From the NCBI RefSeq assembly GCF_900111805.1, contig NZ_FOJN01000007.1:1-64000 (forward strand): a DNA stretch of 64,000 nt. Direction: 5' to 3'. Source of the stretch: Rhodococcoides kroppenstedtii (GTDB taxonomy: Bacteria > Actinomycetota > Actinomycetes > Mycobacteriales > Mycobacteriaceae). Shown piece after piece: positions 1-9,945 of the stretch. The number at the start of each line of letters is the position of its first letter. The stretch's first letter is position 1. The notes below the pieces were generated by a model, which was not told the DNA's origin, made no database searches, and worked only from the letters and a program-made list of their open reading frames with translations. The position numbers and the translations under genes were made by a program.

Positions 1-289
1 ACCTCCTACGGATAGATGCCAGACACATCCACTCCGCCAGGAGGTCCTCCCCATTTCAAGACGGCACGCCGTCAACAACCTCTCAGGTCACTACAGCTAG
101 GCGCGCGGCCCGCCGGGTCCGCTCACCCGATTCGGGTGAGCACTGCCTGCCGGTTTATGATGGGGCTGCACACGCGCGTGCGGACAGCCCCTGCGCCGTT
201 GTGCGCACCCTCGTCGGGTGCGCCGCCCCGCCGTGCGCAGCAGCACACGCTGCCGACCGATACGACCAGAAGAACGCGAGGACACCCGC
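1..289. other. Non-coding stretch upstream of the bS22 gene
   Basis: I see no convincing gene here. A perfect hairpin lies at 121-141 (10-bp arms, single-base loop), which may be the terminator of a gene left of the window. A TATGAT hexamer at 156-161 looks like a -10 element for the bS22 gene; only a weak -35 (TTCGGG, 131-136) precedes it. The open frames crossing this stretch are arginine- and proline-rich and look like high-G+C chance frames. Confidence 0.4.
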
Positions 290-391
290 ATGGGTTCAGT
301 GATCAAGAAGCGCCGCAAGCGCATGTCGAAGAAGAAGCACCGCAAGCTGCTGCGCCGCACTCGCGTTCAGCGCAGGAAACTCGGCAAGTGA
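290..391 (+). CDS. Small ribosomal subunit protein bS22 (AURKAIP1/COX24-type)
   Basis: A 33-residue, extremely basic protein beginning [19 protein letters not shown]. It matches the tiny actinobacterial AURKAIP1/COX24-domain proteins now known as 30S protein bS22 (Rv0500B in M. tuberculosis). It is expected to sit in the small subunit near the decoding region. It is the first gene of the syntenic block and is closed by a strong terminator at 419-456, so it is probably monocistronic. Almost every residue is Lys or Arg, so length, composition and synteny carry the call. Confidence 0.88.
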
Positions 392-418
392 TCTTCCCGC
401 GGCGGTAGCCGCCGCGCC

Positions 419-456
419 GACTCTGCCCGTGCACCTCGAGGTGCACGGGCAGAGTC
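419..456 (+). terminator. Intrinsic terminator after bS22
   Basis: A perfect 17-bp stem (arms 419-435 and 440-456) with a TCGA loop begins 27 nt after the bS22 stop. It is followed by GTTCGTCG rather than a long U tract, as is common in high-G+C actinomycetes. Confidence 0.75.
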
Positions 457-574
457 GTTCGTCGGGTCCTCCGGGGCGCGGTCTGTGGCCGAGTCCACAG
501 CGCGGATCGGCGACCCGTGACACGATGGTCCGGACGGGTAGGACGAGGATCACGAGCGAGTCGGGGTGAGATCG

Positions 575-1684
575 GTGAGCGATGACAGCCGTGCCTCGGC
601 CGCGCCGCGCGTCGTTCTGGTGACCGGCGCCAGCCGCTTCCTCGGCGGCTACCTCACGGCGCGGCTGGCGCAGAATCCGTCGGTCGAACGCGTGATCGCC
701 GTCGACGCCGTCGCCCCGACCAAGGACATGATCCGACGGATGGGCCGCGCCGAGTTCGTGCGCGCCGACATCAGGAACCCGCTCATCGGCAAGGTCATTC
801 GCAGCAGCGAGGTCGACACCGTGGTGCACGCCTCGCTCATCTCCCGGCCGCCCGGCGGCGGTGGGCGCACCGTCATGAAGGACCTCAACGTCCTCGGCGC
901 GATGCAGTTGTTCGCCGTCTGCCAGAAGTCACCGTCGGTGCGGCGGGTGGTGCTCCGCTCGTCGACCGCCGTGTACGGGTGCAGCGCCAAGGACCCCGCC
1001 CAGTTCACCGAGGAGATGGGGTCGAAATCGCGGCTGCGCGGTGGATTCGCGCGCGACGCGGTGGAGACCGAGGGGTACGCCCGTGGGCTCGGCCGTCGTC
1101 GTCCCGACGTGGACGTGACCATTCTGCGCAACGCGCCCATGATCGGTCCGCGGCTCAACGGCGCGGTCTCGCGGTACCTGACCTCGCCGCTCACGCCGTC
1201 GGTGCTGGGGCGGGATGCACGAATGCAACTGCTCCACGAGGAAGACGCTCTCGCGGCGCTGGAACGGGCCACCGTCGCCGGGCCGGCGGGCACGTTCAAC
1301 GTGGCGGCCGACGGCATCGTCATGCTCTCGCAGGCCATCCGACGTGCCGGGCGCATCGAGGTGCCGGTCCCTCCGGCGCTGTTCCGCACGACGGGCAAGG
1401 CGGTGATGGGGTCGCTCATGCGCGGCTTCTCCGAGGAACAACTCGACTACTTCAACTTCGGCTGCGGGGTGGACACGACGCGCATGAAGACCGTGCTGGG
1501 ATTCACCCCGAGGTGGACGACGATGCAGGCGTTCGACGACTTCGTCCGAGGGGTGGCTCTGACGCCCGTCGTGCGACGGGAGTGGATCGACGCCGCCGAG
1601 GCGCGCCTGCTCGCGCTGCTCGGTGTCGATGCCGCCCGGGCCGCCCGGCCCGCTCCGATGCGATCCGTGGCGGCGGGGCGGTGA
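575..1684 (+). CDS. NAD-dependent epimerase/dehydratase (SDR superfamily)
   Basis: About 369 residues. The N-terminal Rossmann motif [10 protein letters not shown] (TGxxxxxG class) marks an extended short-chain dehydrogenase of the GalE/WcaG type. Its place between bS22 and the acyltransferase equals Rv0501 (annotated galE2). The sugar-nucleotide substrate cannot be read from sequence, so UDP-glucose 4-epimerase is not claimed. The GTG at 575 is preferred over the in-frame GTG at 566 because a GGGGTGA purine stretch lies about 7 nt upstream. Its TGA overlaps the next gene's GTG (GTGA), so the two are translationally coupled. Confidence 0.85.
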   Translation: MSDDSRASAAPRVVLVTGASRFLGGYLTARLAQNPSVERVIAVDAVAPTKDMIRRMGRAEFVRADIRNPLIGKVIRSSEVDTVVHASLISRPPGGGGRTVMKDLNVLGAMQLFAVCQKSPSVRRVVLRSSTAVYGCSAKDPAQFTEEMGSKSRLRGGFARDAVETEGYARGLGRRRPDVDVTILRNAPMIGPRLNGAVSRYLTSPLTPSVLGRDARMQLLHEEDALAALERATVAGPAGTFNVAADGIVMLSQAIRRAGRIEVPVPPALFRTTGKAVMGSLMRGFSEEQLDYFNFGCGVDTTRMKTVLGFTPRWTTMQAFDDFVRGVALTPVVRREWIDAAEARLLALLGVDAARAARPAPMRSVAAGR

Positions 1685-2766
1685 GCGGGGTGGCGAAGGT
1701 GATTCCGCTTCGCGGGTCGGCAGCACGGTCGGGGCGTCCGGCACGGTCGGGGCGAACGGCGTCCGGCAGCACGCCCGAGGACGTCCGCGGCCGCCATCCG
1801 TCGGCCTACACCGACGCGCCCGTCGTCGGTCCGCGCCTCGACACACCCCCGGTGCCGGTCCTCGCCGAGCGGGTCCCGGACGACGCGGCCGAGCGCACGT
1901 CGTCGGCTCTCGACGCGCTGCGCCGCGCGGTCGCCGAGCGGGTGTCGGGCGGCGCCGATTTCCTGCGTACCCGGCTGTCCGGGGACTACGAGGTGGACGA
2001 GTTCGGCTACGACCCGCACTTCGCCGACAACGTGTGGCTGCCCGCGCTGCGGCCGTTGTTCGACAAGTGGTTCCGCGTCGAGGTCCGCGGGATCGAGAAC
2101 GTCCCCGCGACGGGCGGCGCCCTGGTGGTCTCCAACCACGCGGGCGTCATCCCCATCGACGGTCTGATGGCGTCCGTCGCCATGCGCGACCACCACCCGC
2201 AGAAGCGTGCGCTTCGCATGCTCGCCGCCGATCTGGCCTTCGAGACGCCGCTGGTGGGCACGGTCGCGCGCCGTGCCGGACACACCCTGGCCTGCCAGCC
2301 CGACGCCGAGCGGTTGCTGCGCGGCGGCGAGGTGGTCGCGGTGTTCCCGGAGGGCTTCAAGGGGATCGGCAAGCCGTTCAGCGAGCGGTACAAGCTGCAG
2401 CGGTTCGGACGCGGCGGGTTCGTCTCGGCCGCGCTTCGGACCCAGACCCCGATCATCCCGTGCTCGATCGTCGGCTCGGAGGAGATCTATCCGAAGATCG
2501 GCGATCTGACCACGCTGGCGCGCGTGCTGGGTCTGCCGTACTTCCCGGTGACCCCGCTGTTCCCGCACTTCGGTCCGCTGGGTCTGATCCCGCTGCCGTC
2601 GAAGTGGTACATCGAGTTCGGCGAACCCATTCGCACGGACCAGTTCTCACCCGCCGCGGCGGACGATCCGATGGAGCTCTTCGAGGTCACCGACCACGTC
2701 CGCGAGACCATCCAGCAGACGCTCTACCGCCTGCTGACCCGTCGGCGCGGGGTGTTCCTGGGATGA
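1681..2766 (+). CDS. Lysophospholipid acyltransferase family protein
   Basis: About 361 residues, equivalent in position to Rv0502. The acyltransferase core starts near residue 140 with an NHAGVIPID block and has an [12 protein letters not shown] block about 80 residues later. These correspond to the substrate-binding NHxxxxxxD and FPEG motifs of PlsC/LPLAT-like glycerolipid acyltransferases. The first 110 residues are low-complexity and poorly conserved; they include a short imperfect repeat (1724-1761) reading [12 protein letters not shown]. The gene overlaps its neighbours at both ends (GTGA upstream, ATGA downstream), so it forms an operon with the epimerase and decarboxylase genes. Glycerolipid acylation is inferred; the acceptor is unknown. 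Confidence 0.85.
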   Translation: MSGVAKVIPLRGSAARSGRPARSGRTASGSTPEDVRGRHPSAYTDAPVVGPRLDTPPVPVLAERVPDDAAERTSSALDALRRAVAERVSGGADFLRTRLSGDYEVDEFGYDPHFADNVWLPALRPLFDKWFRVEVRGIENVPATGGALVVSNHAGVIPIDGLMASVAMRDHHPQKRALRMLAADLAFETPLVGTVARRAGHTLACQPDAERLLRGGEVVAVFPEGFKGIGKPFSERYKLQRFGRGGFVSAALRTQTPIIPCSIVGSEEIYPKIGDLTTLARVLGLPYFPVTPLFPHFGPLGLIPLPSKWYIEFGEPIRTDQFSPAAADDPMELFEVTDHVRETIQQTLYRLLTRRRGVFLG

Positions 2767-3287
2767 GGCCGACGTCGGTCTCCGATCCCGTTCCGCCGCA
2801 GGACCTCTCCGGTCTGGTCGGCCACCGGATGATCTACACGTACGCCAACGGCTGGCAGTACGAGATGTACGTCAAGAACGCGACCACCATCGATTACCGG
2901 ATCCACTCCGGTCACGTCGGGGGTCGCTGGGTGAAGGACCAGGACGTCGACCTGGTCGCCCTGGCACCCGGCGTCTTCAAGATCTCCTGGACCGAGCCCA
3001 CCGGCACGAACGTCGTCGTCACCGTGGTGCCCGAGCAGCGAGTGCTGCACGGCACGATCTTCTTCCCGCACTGGATCGAGCTCGACGGGGACAAGACCGT
3101 CCTGTACCAGAACGACCACCTCGACGAGATGCGTCGTTACCGCGACGCCGGCCCCACCTACCCGATCTATGTGGTGCCGGAGTTCGCGCACGTCACGGTG
3201 TTCGAGCACGTCGGCGAGAACGACGAGACCGTGATCGACACCGCCCCGGGCGACCTGCCCGCCGGCTTCGCCGACCGGACGAACTAG
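2763..3287 (+). CDS. padC: Phenolic acid decarboxylase
   Basis: A 174-residue cytosolic lipocalin-like barrel enzyme. The stretches [32 protein letters not shown] and IFFPHWI are typical of PAD/PadC, which removes CO2 from p-coumaric, ferulic and caffeic acid to give vinylphenols. The length is normal for the family. The ATG overlaps the acyltransferase stop. Its stop codon shares the palindrome CTAG (3284-3287) with the convergent gene. The gene has no counterpart that I recall in the M. tuberculosis locus (cmaA2 lies there), so it is a lineage-specific insert, possibly for plant phenolics in soil. Confidence 0.9.
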   Translation: MRPTSVSDPVPPQDLSGLVGHRMIYTYANGWQYEMYVKNATTIDYRIHSGHVGGRWVKDQDVDLVALAPGVFKISWTEPTGTNVVVTVVPEQRVLHGTIFFPHWIELDGDKTVLYQNDHLDEMRRYRDAGPTYPIYVVPEFAHVTVFEHVGENDETVIDTAPGDLPAGFADRTN

Positions 3288-4774
3288 CGCGACCGCACCA
3301 TCCGGTCCACTATCTCGGCCGAGAGGGTCACCAACGGCAGACCGCCGCCCGGATGGGACGAGCCGCCCACGAGGAACAGCCCGTCCACGGGAGATCGGTT
3401 GGCGGGGCGCAGGAATGCGGCCAGCGCACCGTTCGACGACGTGCCGTAGATCGACCCGCCGGGCGTCATGGTGCGGCGCTCCAGATCGGCGGGTGAGAGG
3501 ATCTGCCGCCACAGCACGCGGTCGCGGACGTCGACGCCGCGGGCGGCCATGATCGACAGGATGCGGTCGGCGTAGGTCTCCGCGAGACCGGGTGCGTCCC
3601 AGTCCACCAGCGCGCGCGAGCCGCGGCCGTGACGAGCCGCGTTCACCAGGACGAACCACGCCTCGGAGTCCTCGTTCGGACGCAGCGCCGGATCGTTCGG
3701 CGCGCTGACGTAGACGGTGGGGTCCGCGGCGGGATGCGCTGCGCGCGAACGGGTTCCGAAGACAGCGTCGAACTCGTCGTCGTAGTGCTCGGGAAACAGG
3801 ATGCGGTGGTGCGGGGTGTCCGGATCGCGGCCACGCAGGGCGAGCAGCACCACGAAGCCGGACAGGCTGGGCGTGGTGGCCCCGATCCGCCGTCGGGTGA
3901 GAGCGGTGCGTCGGGACGGAGGCAGCAGGTCGCGGTACACCTGCTCGGCGTCCGCGTTCGCGATCACCACGTCGGCGTCGACGGTGCCGGCGGTGGTGTG
4001 GACCCCGCGGACCCGCCCTCCCTCGGTGGCGATGCCGGTGACCGTCACCGACGTCCGAATGTCCGTGCCGCACAGTCGGGCTCGGTCCGCCAACGCCTCC
4101 GCGATCCGGTGCAGCCCACCCGGCACGTGCCAGGACCCCCACCGCTGTTCGACGTGGGGCACGGTGGCCAGCGCGGCGGGCGCACGCCGCGGATCCGAGC
4201 CGGTGTACGTGGCGTATCGGTCCAGCATCATGCGCAGTCGCGGGTCCGTCAGGTACCGCGCGCCGAGGCCGCGCAGACTCGACCACGGCGCGATGGTGCG
4301 CACGTCCCCGACCCGGCGTCCGAGGGTGATCAGCTCGCGCGGGCCGATGGACGACTCGAGGAATGCGGCGTGGGTGGCGTCCCAAATCCGTTCGGCCCGT
4401 GCGGAGAACGCACTCCACTGCTCTCCCGCGCCCGCCCCCAGGGCGGCGTCGAGAGCGTCCGGGATCCGCTCCGCGTGGCCGGGCATGGTCAGCACCGTGC
4501 CGTCGGGGAACCGGTAGCGGCACGCGACGGGCAGTCGCTCGAGCGGCAGGTCGGCGGGGCCGCCGGTGTCGTCGAACACGGCCCGCAGGACGTGCGGCAT
4601 GGTGACCAGCGACGGCCCGGTGTCGAAGACGAAGCCGTCCCGGCGGACGATTCCGAGCTTGCCGCCGAGGTCGGCCGACTGCTCGAGCACGGTGACGTCG
4701 TACCCGCCGTGGGACAGGCGGGCGGCGGCGGCGAGCCCGCCCACCCCGGCGCCGACGACGACGGCGCGCGTCAC
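3284..4774 (-). CDS. Phytoene desaturase-like FAD-dependent oxidoreductase (CrtI family)
   Basis: About 496 residues. An FAD-binding [15 protein letters not shown] motif opens the protein and the family signature [13 protein letters not shown] sits near the C-terminus; both are typical of CrtI/CrtN/CrtD carotenoid desaturases and related oxidases. The GTG at 4774 places the dinucleotide fold at the very N-terminus, as expected. No phytoene synthase or other crt gene is visible, so the substrate is uncertain: carotenoid, another polyisoprenoid, or a different lipid. It lies 13 bp downstream of the HAD phosphatase gene on the same strand and is probably cotranscribed with it. Confidence 0.82.
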   Translation of the reverse strand: MTRAVVVGAGVGGLAAAARLSHGGYDVTVLEQSADLGGKLGIVRRDGFVFDTGPSLVTMPHVLRAVFDDTGGPADLPLERLPVACRYRFPDGTVLTMPGHAERIPDALDAALGAGAGEQWSAFSARAERIWDATHAAFLESSIGPRELITLGRRVGDVRTIAPWSSLRGLGARYLTDPRLRMMLDRYATYTGSDPRRAPAALATVPHVEQRWGSWHVPGGLHRIAEALADRARLCGTDIRTSVTVTGIATEGGRVRGVHTTAGTVDADVVIANADAEQVYRDLLPPSRRTALTRRRIGATTPSLSGFVVLLALRGRDPDTPHHRILFPEHYDDEFDAVFGTRSRAAHPAADPTVYVSAPNDPALRPNEDSEAWFVLVNAARHGRGSRALVDWDAPGLAETYADRILSIMAARGVDVRDRVLWRQILSPADLERRTMTPGGSIYGTSSNGALAAFLRPANRSPVDGLFLVGGSSHPGGGLPLVTLSAEIVDRMVRSR

Positions 4775-4787
4775 GGCAGCACGCGCG

Positions 4788-5807
4788 TCACGATTGCTTG
4801 CGACCCAGCACCGCCGCGACGCCGCCGCCGACGGCACCCAGCGCGAGCGCGGTCGGCACGCCGATCTTGGCGGCCTTGCGTCCGGTGCGGAAGTCCCGAA
4901 CCTCCCAGCCGCGGTTCTTCGCCAGCTCGCGCAGGTCGGCGTCGGGATTGACGGCGACGGCCGTGCCGACCAGCGAGAGCATCGGGACGTCGTTGTACGA
5001 ATCGGAGTACGCGGTGCACCGCCGCAGATCGAGGCCCTCCCGGACGGCGAGCGTGCGGACGGCGTGCGCCTTGCCGCGGCCGTGCAGGATGTCTCCGACC
5101 AGACGGCCGGTGAACACGCCGTTCTCGCTCTCGGCGACGGTGCCGAGGGCACCGGTGAACCCGAGCCTGGACGCGATGATCGACGCGAGTTCCACCGGAG
5201 TCGCCGTCACGAGCCACACCTGCTGACCCGCGTCGAGGTGCATCTGGGCCAGCGCCCGCGTACCGGCCCAGATGCGGTCGGCGATGATCTCGTCGTAGAT
5301 CTCCTCGCCGAGTCGCACGATCTCCGCGGTCGAGCGGCCCTCGACGAAGGACAGCGCCTTGGCACGGCCGGTGTCGACGTCGCCGAGGTTCTCCTTGCCG
5401 CTGACGCGGAACTTCACCTGCTGCCAGGCGAACTGGGTGATGTCCTTGGTGGTGATGTACTTGCGCGCCGCGAGGCCGCGGGCGAAGTGGATGATCGACG
5501 CGCCCTGCACCATCGTGTTGTCGACGTCGAAGAACGCCGCCGCGGTCAGGTCGCGGGGGACGGGGCTCGGACGGTCGTCGTCGCCGTCGGCGGCATCCCG
5601 GGCCGCGGCGGCGTCCTTCGCCTCGGCCTGCAGCGCGATGGCGGCGTCCGCGCTCGCCTCTCCGGCGAGGGTGGCGCGGATCTGCGCGGCCGTCGGACCG
5701 AAGGGATTGCGGATGCGGCGGGCCATCCGATCGCGCGCGCCGGCCGGGTCGACCCGGCGACGATCGCGGGAGTCGTCGAGAATCTCGGGCTCGTCCTGAT
5801 CGGCCAT
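4788..5807 (-). CDS. HAD-IB family phosphatase (SerB1-like)
   Basis: About 339 residues. The nucleophile loop reads [13 protein letters not shown] (DxDxT); later blocks VTATPVEL and [11 protein letters not shown] (GDxxxD-like) complete the HAD catalytic set. C-terminally there is one hydrophobic segment (about 320-335), so the protein may be membrane-anchored. It corresponds to Rv0505c (serB1), but phosphoserine specificity is not shown; related proteins act on lysophospholipids or other phosphomonoesters. The ATG at 5807 has an excellent GGGGGAGGTG ribosome site. Upstream in-frame codons fall in a repeat and are not used. Confidence 0.85.
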   Translation of the reverse strand: MADQDEPEILDDSRDRRRVDPAGARDRMARRIRNPFGPTAAQIRATLAGEASADAAIALQAEAKDAAAARDAADGDDDRPSPVPRDLTAAAFFDVDNTMVQGASIIHFARGLAARKYITTKDITQFAWQQVKFRVSGKENLGDVDTGRAKALSFVEGRSTAEIVRLGEEIYDEIIADRIWAGTRALAQMHLDAGQQVWLVTATPVELASIIASRLGFTGALGTVAESENGVFTGRLVGDILHGRGKAHAVRTLAVREGLDLRRCTAYSDSYNDVPMLSLVGTAVAVNPDADLRELAKNRGWEVRDFRTGRKAAKIGVPTALALGAVGGGVAAVLGRKQS

Positions 5808-5830
5808 GCGCACCTCCCCCTGGTCTCGTC

Positions 5831-5902
5831 CGTCGCGGTAGCGACTCGTCGACGCGGTCGCGGCCGCGCGACTCGTCGACACCGTCGCGGCAGCGACTCA
5901 CG
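5831..5902. repeat. Short imperfect tandem repeat, about 3 copies
   Basis: Three imperfect copies of a unit of about 24-27 bp built on GTCGCGG...GCGACTCGTCGAC lie between the start of the HAD gene and the glutaredoxin gene. It is one of several minisatellite-like arrays in this window. It probably overlaps the 5' untranslated region of the HAD gene. Confidence 0.55.
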
Positions 5903-5966
5903 CCGTCGCCGCCGCACGACGCGACCAGCCTAGTCGCGGCGTACCCCGTCACGAGAGAATGGGCCC

Positions 5967-6239
5967 ATGACGGTCGGTCGACACACGGTGACATTGCTGA
6001 CACGCGCGGGCTGCGGCGCGTGCGACGGGGCGATGGCGGTTCTGCGTCCGCTCTGTGCGGAACTGGACGTCGCGTTGGACTCCGTCGACGTCGACGAGGC
6101 AGCGGATCGGGACCCTGACCTGCGGGCGGAGTACGGAGACCGGCTTCCGGTGGTGCTGCTCGACGGCCGCGAGCACAGCTACTGGGACGTCGACGTGGCC
6201 CGGTTGCGCCGCGATCTGGGGGCCGACGCCGCGGGCTGA
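5967..6239 (+). CDS. Glutaredoxin-like protein (DUF836 type)
   Basis: A 90-residue thioredoxin-fold protein with the redox motif CGAC (RAGCGACDGAMAVL) near residue 16 and a cis-proline region RLPVVLLDG. This is the short glutaredoxin-like family found before hemA in Mycobacteriales. The reduction partner is unknown. The ATG at 5967 lies about 30 nt after the repeat region. The gene precedes the rex-hem operon but has its own upstream space; the Rex promoter starts after it. Confidence 0.85.
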   Translation: MTVGRHTVTLLTRAGCGACDGAMAVLRPLCAELDVALDSVDVDEAADRDPDLRAEYGDRLPVVLLDGREHSYWDVDVARLRRDLGADAAG

Positions 6240-6314
6240 CCCGTCCCGAACGGCGCCATCCGGTCGCGGAAGCGTGTCGGAGGGGGCGGCACCCTAGCAC
6301 ACGCGTCGGCGACT

Positions 6315-6343
6315 TTGTTCATACGTTCACAAGCGGTTACCGT
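6315..6343 (+). promoter_or_regulatory. Promoter of rex-hem operon overlapped by a Rex operator
   Basis: The sequence TTGTTCATACGTTCACAA (6315-6332) matches 12 of the 14 fixed positions of the Rex operator consensus TTGTGAA-N4-TTCACAA. Its first six bases also form a -35 (TTGTTC), followed after 17 bp by a -10 TACCGT (6338-6343). Rex bound here would block RNA polymerase and would be released by NADH. That implies autoregulation of rex and redox control of haem synthesis, as is established for rex-hemACD in Streptomyces. Confidence 0.8.
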
Positions 6344-6446
6344 GGACATCGAGTCAAGGGGTCGGTGACCTCCCGGCGCGAGCGGTGACCACGGGGATCG
6401 CTCGTGCCCACCGGCCTGCGCGAACACCGTGCGAGGAGTCATCGAC

Positions 6447-7373
6447 GTGACCGCTGACCGCCGGAACCCCGGCGACGAGACCGCGCGGACCACCGCGAGC
6501 GGTGTCCGCCGTCAGCAGCACGACACGTCCGCTGCTCCCGCGGCTCCGTCGATCCCCAAGGCTGAATCGCCCCCAGCGACTCCGTCGATCCCCAAGGCTG
6601 AATCGCCCCCAGCGACTCCGTCGATCCCCAAGGCTACGGTCACCCGTCTGGCCGACTATCTCCGGGTCCTCGCTGCGGTCGCCGAGCGCCGGGTCCTGGT
6701 GGTGTCGAGCGAGGATCTCGCCGTCGCGTCGGGCGTCGGATCCGCGACGCTGCGCAAGGACCTCTCCTTCCTCGGACCCATGGGTGTGCGTGGTGTCGGC
6801 TACGACGTCGCACGCCTGCGGGCCCGCATCGAACTGGCGCTGGGTCTCGACCGCGGGCACCGGGTGGTGCTGGTCGGGCTCGGAAATCTCGGGTCCGCCC
6901 TGATCGGGTACGAGGGCTTCGCCCGTCGCGGCTTCACCCTGGTCGGACTGTTCGACGTCGCCCCCGACGTGGTGGGCACCACCGTGTCGGTCGGAACCGC
7001 GATGGACGGGTACCGCGATCTGACGGTGCGGCACGCCCGCGACCTCGTGTCCGCGGCCGCCGAGCTCGGTGCGACCGTCGGCGTCGTCGCCACCCCCGAC
7101 GTGGCCGCCCAGTCCGCCGTCGACGCGCTCGTCGACGCCGGCATCGACTGCATTCTCTCGTTCGCGTCGATCGATCCGGTCACGCCGCCGCACGTCGATC
7201 TGCGGCGCGTCGACCTCGCCGTCGAGTTGCAGATCCTCTCGTTCGCCAACGCCCACAAGGCCCAGCGCCCTCGACCGGTCCGATCGACCTGCCGGGACGC
7301 CGCGACCGTCACAGCCACTCCAGTCGATCCCGGCCGTGTTCCGGTCGGGGCGCACAGCAGAACGGATCGGTGA
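6447..7373 (+). CDS. rex: Redox-sensing transcriptional repressor Rex
   Basis: About 308 residues, well above the usual 210-250. A winged-helix domain (about 65-130) contains [18 protein letters not shown], and a Rossmann NADH-sensing domain begins with [16 protein letters not shown]. Rex binds DNA at low NADH/NAD+ and lets go when NADH rises. The extra N-terminus holds a 12-residue tandem repeat ([12 protein letters not shown]) encoded by a 36-bp array. The C-terminus carries an extra basic tail of about 40 residues. GTG 6447 is chosen because GAGGAG lies 8 nt upstream; GTG 6429 is the alternative. hemA starts 8 nt after the stop. Confidence 0.9.
   Translation: MTADRRNPGDETARTTASGVRRQQHDTSAAPAAPSIPKAESPPATPSIPKAESPPATPSIPKATVTRLADYLRVLAAVAERRVLVVSSEDLAVASGVGSATLRKDLSFLGPMGVRGVGYDVARLRARIELALGLDRGHRVVLVGLGNLGSALIGYEGFARRGFTLVGLFDVAPDVVGTTVSVGTAMDGYRDLTVRHARDLVSAAAELGATVGVVATPDVAAQSAVDALVDAGIDCILSFASIDPVTPPHVDLRRVDLAVELQILSFANAHKAQRPRPVRSTCRDAATVTATPVDPGRVPVGAHSRTDR
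6544..6635 (+). repeat. 36-bp tandem repeat inside rex (2.6 copies)
   Basis: Two perfect 36-bp units (6544-6579, 6580-6615) and a 20-bp partial third (6616-6635) encode a Pro/Ser-rich 12-residue repeat in the Rex N-terminal extension. The unit is a multiple of three, so copy-number change keeps the frame. Perfect copies imply recent expansion. Confidence 0.95.
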
Positions 7374-7380
7374 TTCCTCC

Positions 7381-8769
7381 GTGAGTGTTCTTCTCCTCGG
7401 GATCTCGCATCGCAGCGCTCCCGTGTCGGTGCTCGAACGTGTCGCCGTCGGCGACACCGACCGCCCGAAGCTCACCGATCGGATCATGGCGTCCTCGCAC
7501 GTCTCCGAGGTCATGATCGTCTCGACCTGCAACCGCGTGGAGGTCTACGCGGTGGTCGACGCCTTCCACGGCGCCCTGACCGATCTCGGCGCCCTCCTGT
7601 CGGAGCACTCCGGCATGGACCTCGCGGAGCTCACCAAGCACGCCTACGTGCGGTACAGCGAGGCCGCGGCCGAGCACCTCTTCGCCGTCGCCGGTGGTCT
7701 GGACTCGATGGTGGTCGGCGAGCAGCAGATCCTCGGTCAGATCCGGGCCGCCTACGCGGCGTCGGACGCACAGCAGGCGTCGGGCCGCACCCTGCACGAA
7801 CTGGCCCAGCAGGCACTGCGCGTGGGCAAGAAGGTCCACTCGGAGACCGGCATCGACAAGGCCGGCGCCTCGGTGGTCTCCGTCGCGCTCGAGCGGGCCG
7901 CCGACGTCCTCGGATCGCTCGCCGGTCGCCGCGCCGTGGTGCTCGGCGCGGGCGCGATGGGCGGTCTGTCCGTCGCGCACCTGGTCCGCGGCGGCATCGG
8001 GGCCGTGACCGTGGTCAACCGCACCGCCTCGCGCGGAGCACGGCTCGCGGAGACGGCCGCCGAGGCGGGTGTCGAGGCCGCCGCCGTCACGCTGGACGAC
8101 CTGGCCGACGCCGTCGCCGACGCCGACGTCCTCGTCACCTGTACCGGCGCGGTGGGTGCCGTGGTCACCATCGCCGACGTACACCGCGCTCTCGCGCGCC
8201 GCGACACCGCCGACCGGCCCCTGGTCGTCTGCGATCTCGGTCTGCCGCGGGACGTCGAGCCCGCCGTCGCCGGCCTGCCCGGGGTGACGGTGCTCGACAT
8301 GGCCACGCTCCAGCACGATCCGGCCGCGGGCGCCGCGGCGTCCGACGAGCGGGCCGCCCGCGACATCGTCGCCCGCGAGCTCGCCGCCTACCTGTCGGGT
8401 CAGCGTCTCGCCGAGGTCACCCCCACCGTGACCGCCCTGCGCCAGCGCGCGGCCGAGGTGGTCGAGGCGGAGCTGATGCGTCTCGATTCCCGCCTCCCCG
8501 GCCTGGCCGACCCCCAGCGCGACGAGGTGGCGCGCACCGTGCGACGCGTCGTCGACAAACTGCTCCACGCACCCACGGTGCGGGTCAAGCAGCTCGCCAC
8601 CACGCCCGGCGGGGACTCCTACGCCGAGGCGCTGCGCGAGCTGTTCGAACTCTCGCCGTCCACCGTCCAGGCCGTGGCGTCGCCGATGGAGGTCGCCGCC
8701 GTCGACACCGAGAACCCCGGTGCCGCACTGGCCGACGACTTCACCGTCTCTCGCGAGGTGACGGAATGA
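7381..8769 (+). CDS. hemA: Glutamyl-tRNA reductase
   Basis: About 462 residues. It reduces glutamyl-tRNA(Glu) to glutamate-1-semialdehyde, the first committed step of C5 haem synthesis. Visible motifs are GISHRSAPV at the N-terminus, the catalytic Cys50 in STCNRVEVY, the NADPH-binding [12 protein letters not shown], and the C-terminal dimerisation helix region. The GTG at 7381 puts the conserved LLLGISHR at the usual position. The start overlaps nothing, but hemC follows with an ATGA overlap. The gene lies in the Rex-controlled operon rex-hemA-hemC-small ORF-hemD-hemB. Confidence 0.96.
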   Translation: MSVLLLGISHRSAPVSVLERVAVGDTDRPKLTDRIMASSHVSEVMIVSTCNRVEVYAVVDAFHGALTDLGALLSEHSGMDLAELTKHAYVRYSEAAAEHLFAVAGGLDSMVVGEQQILGQIRAAYAASDAQQASGRTLHELAQQALRVGKKVHSETGIDKAGASVVSVALERAADVLGSLAGRRAVVLGAGAMGGLSVAHLVRGGIGAVTVVNRTASRGARLAETAAEAGVEAAAVTLDDLADAVADADVLVTCTGAVGAVVTIADVHRALARRDTADRPLVVCDLGLPRDVEPAVAGLPGVTVLDMATLQHDPAAGAAASDERAARDIVARELAAYLSGQRLAEVTPTVTALRQRAAEVVEAELMRLDSRLPGLADPQRDEVARTVRRVVDKLLHAPTVRVKQLATTPGGDSYAEALRELFELSPSTVQAVASPMEVAAVDTENPGAALADDFTVSREVTE

Positions 8770-9767
8770 CCGCCGCCCTGGACAAGCGCGTGATCCGCGT
8801 CGGCACGCGCGGCAGTCTGCTGGCGACCACCCAGGCCGAGACCGTGCGCGCGGCCATCACCGCGGCCGGAGTCGAGACCGAGCTGGTGATCGTGGCCACC
8901 GCGGGCGACAAGTCGGCCGCGCCGGTCCAGCAGATCGGTGTCGGCGTCTTCACCGCCGCGCTGCGAGAAGCGCTGGCGGACAACACGATCGACGTCGCCG
9001 TCCACTCGTACAAGGATCTGCCGACGGCGCAGGACCCGCGCTTCACCGTGGCCGCGATCCCGCAGCGCGAGGACCCGCGCGACGCCCTCGTCGCTCGGGA
9101 CGGCCTCGTGCTGGGCGCACTGCCGCCGGGCGCCACCGTCGGTACGTCCGCGCCGCGTCGGATCGCGCAATTGCGTGCTCTCGGACTGGGTCTCGACGTC
9201 CGACCGCTGCGGGGCAATCTCGACACCCGCATCGGCAAGGTCACCTCCGGCGATCTCGACGCCGTCGTCGTCGCCCGCGCCGGACTCGCGCGCATCGATC
9301 GGCTGGACGTGGTCACCGAAGCACTCGAGCCCGTGCAGTTCCTGCCCGCCCCCGCCCAGGGGGCCCTGGCGGTCGAATGTCGCAGCGACGACACCGATCT
9401 CGCCGCCGTGCTGGCCGAGCTCGACGACGTCGCCGCGCGCGCCACCGTGACCGCGGAGCGGGCGCTGCTCGCCGAACTGGAGGCCGGCTGCACCGCGCCG
9501 GTGGGTGCGATCGCCGAGGTGGTCGACTCGCTCGACGACGACGGCCGGGTGATCGAGGAACTGTCCGTCCGCGGTTGCGCGGCAGCCGTCGACGGGTCGG
9601 ACGTGGTGCGCGCGTCGGCCGTCGGGTCCGTGGCGGACGCCGAGAGCCTGGGCCGGTCCGTGGCCCGAGAGTTGTTGGATCTCGGGGCCCGTGACCTCGT
9701 CGAGGTCACCGAGCCCGCATCGTCGCCGACGGCGTCGAGCACCACCACCGGGAGTGGCGATGCCTGA
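8766..9767 (+). CDS. hemC: Hydroxymethylbilane synthase (porphobilinogen deaminase)
   Basis: About 333 residues. It polymerises four porphobilinogens to hydroxymethylbilane. [14 protein letters not shown] at the N-terminus, VHSYKDLPT and the dipyrromethane-cofactor Cys242 in [11 protein letters not shown] identify it. The ATG overlaps the hemA stop (ATGA), indicating coupling. The C-terminal 15-20 residues are a Ser/Thr-rich tail. Confidence 0.96.
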   Translation: MTAALDKRVIRVGTRGSLLATTQAETVRAAITAAGVETELVIVATAGDKSAAPVQQIGVGVFTAALREALADNTIDVAVHSYKDLPTAQDPRFTVAAIPQREDPRDALVARDGLVLGALPPGATVGTSAPRRIAQLRALGLGLDVRPLRGNLDTRIGKVTSGDLDAVVVARAGLARIDRLDVVTEALEPVQFLPAPAQGALAVECRSDDTDLAAVLAELDDVAARATVTAERALLAELEAGCTAPVGAIAEVVDSLDDDGRVIEELSVRGCAAAVDGSDVVRASAVGSVADAESLGRSVARELLDLGARDLVEVTEPASSPTASSTTTGSGDA

Positions 9768-9945
9768 GCCTCGCGCCCTGCGTCTCGCGGCCGGTCACGG
9801 ACCGCGCCGCCGCGCCGGACGTGGGTCCTCCGGGACCCGCGACTCCCACGACACGATCGCCACCGCGCGGTTGATCCCGAAACGGGGTCCCGCCACCGAA
9901 ATCCGGATCAGCTACCGCAACAACGCACTGGAGAACCAACGATGA
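9760..9945 (+). CDS. Candidate small basic protein coupled between hemC and hemD
   Basis: A 61-codon frame starts inside the end of hemC (ATG 9760, hemC stop 9765-9767) and ends with a TGA overlapping the hemD ATG (ATGA, 9942-9945). Coupling on both sides, and a G or C at roughly four of five third codon positions, suggest it is translated. The product is Arg-rich ([20 protein letters not shown]...) without a membrane segment or a motif I recognise. It could instead be a leader that merely carries ribosomes from hemC to hemD. Confidence 0.5.
   Translation: MPEPRALRLAAGHGPRRRAGRGSSGTRDSHDTIATARLIPKRGPATEIRISYRNNALENQR

Noticed and set aside
4788..5807. Firm assignment of phosphoserine phosphatase
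   Set aside because: The HAD motifs are clear, but the substrate cannot be inferred and the C-terminal membrane segment argues against a simple SerB.
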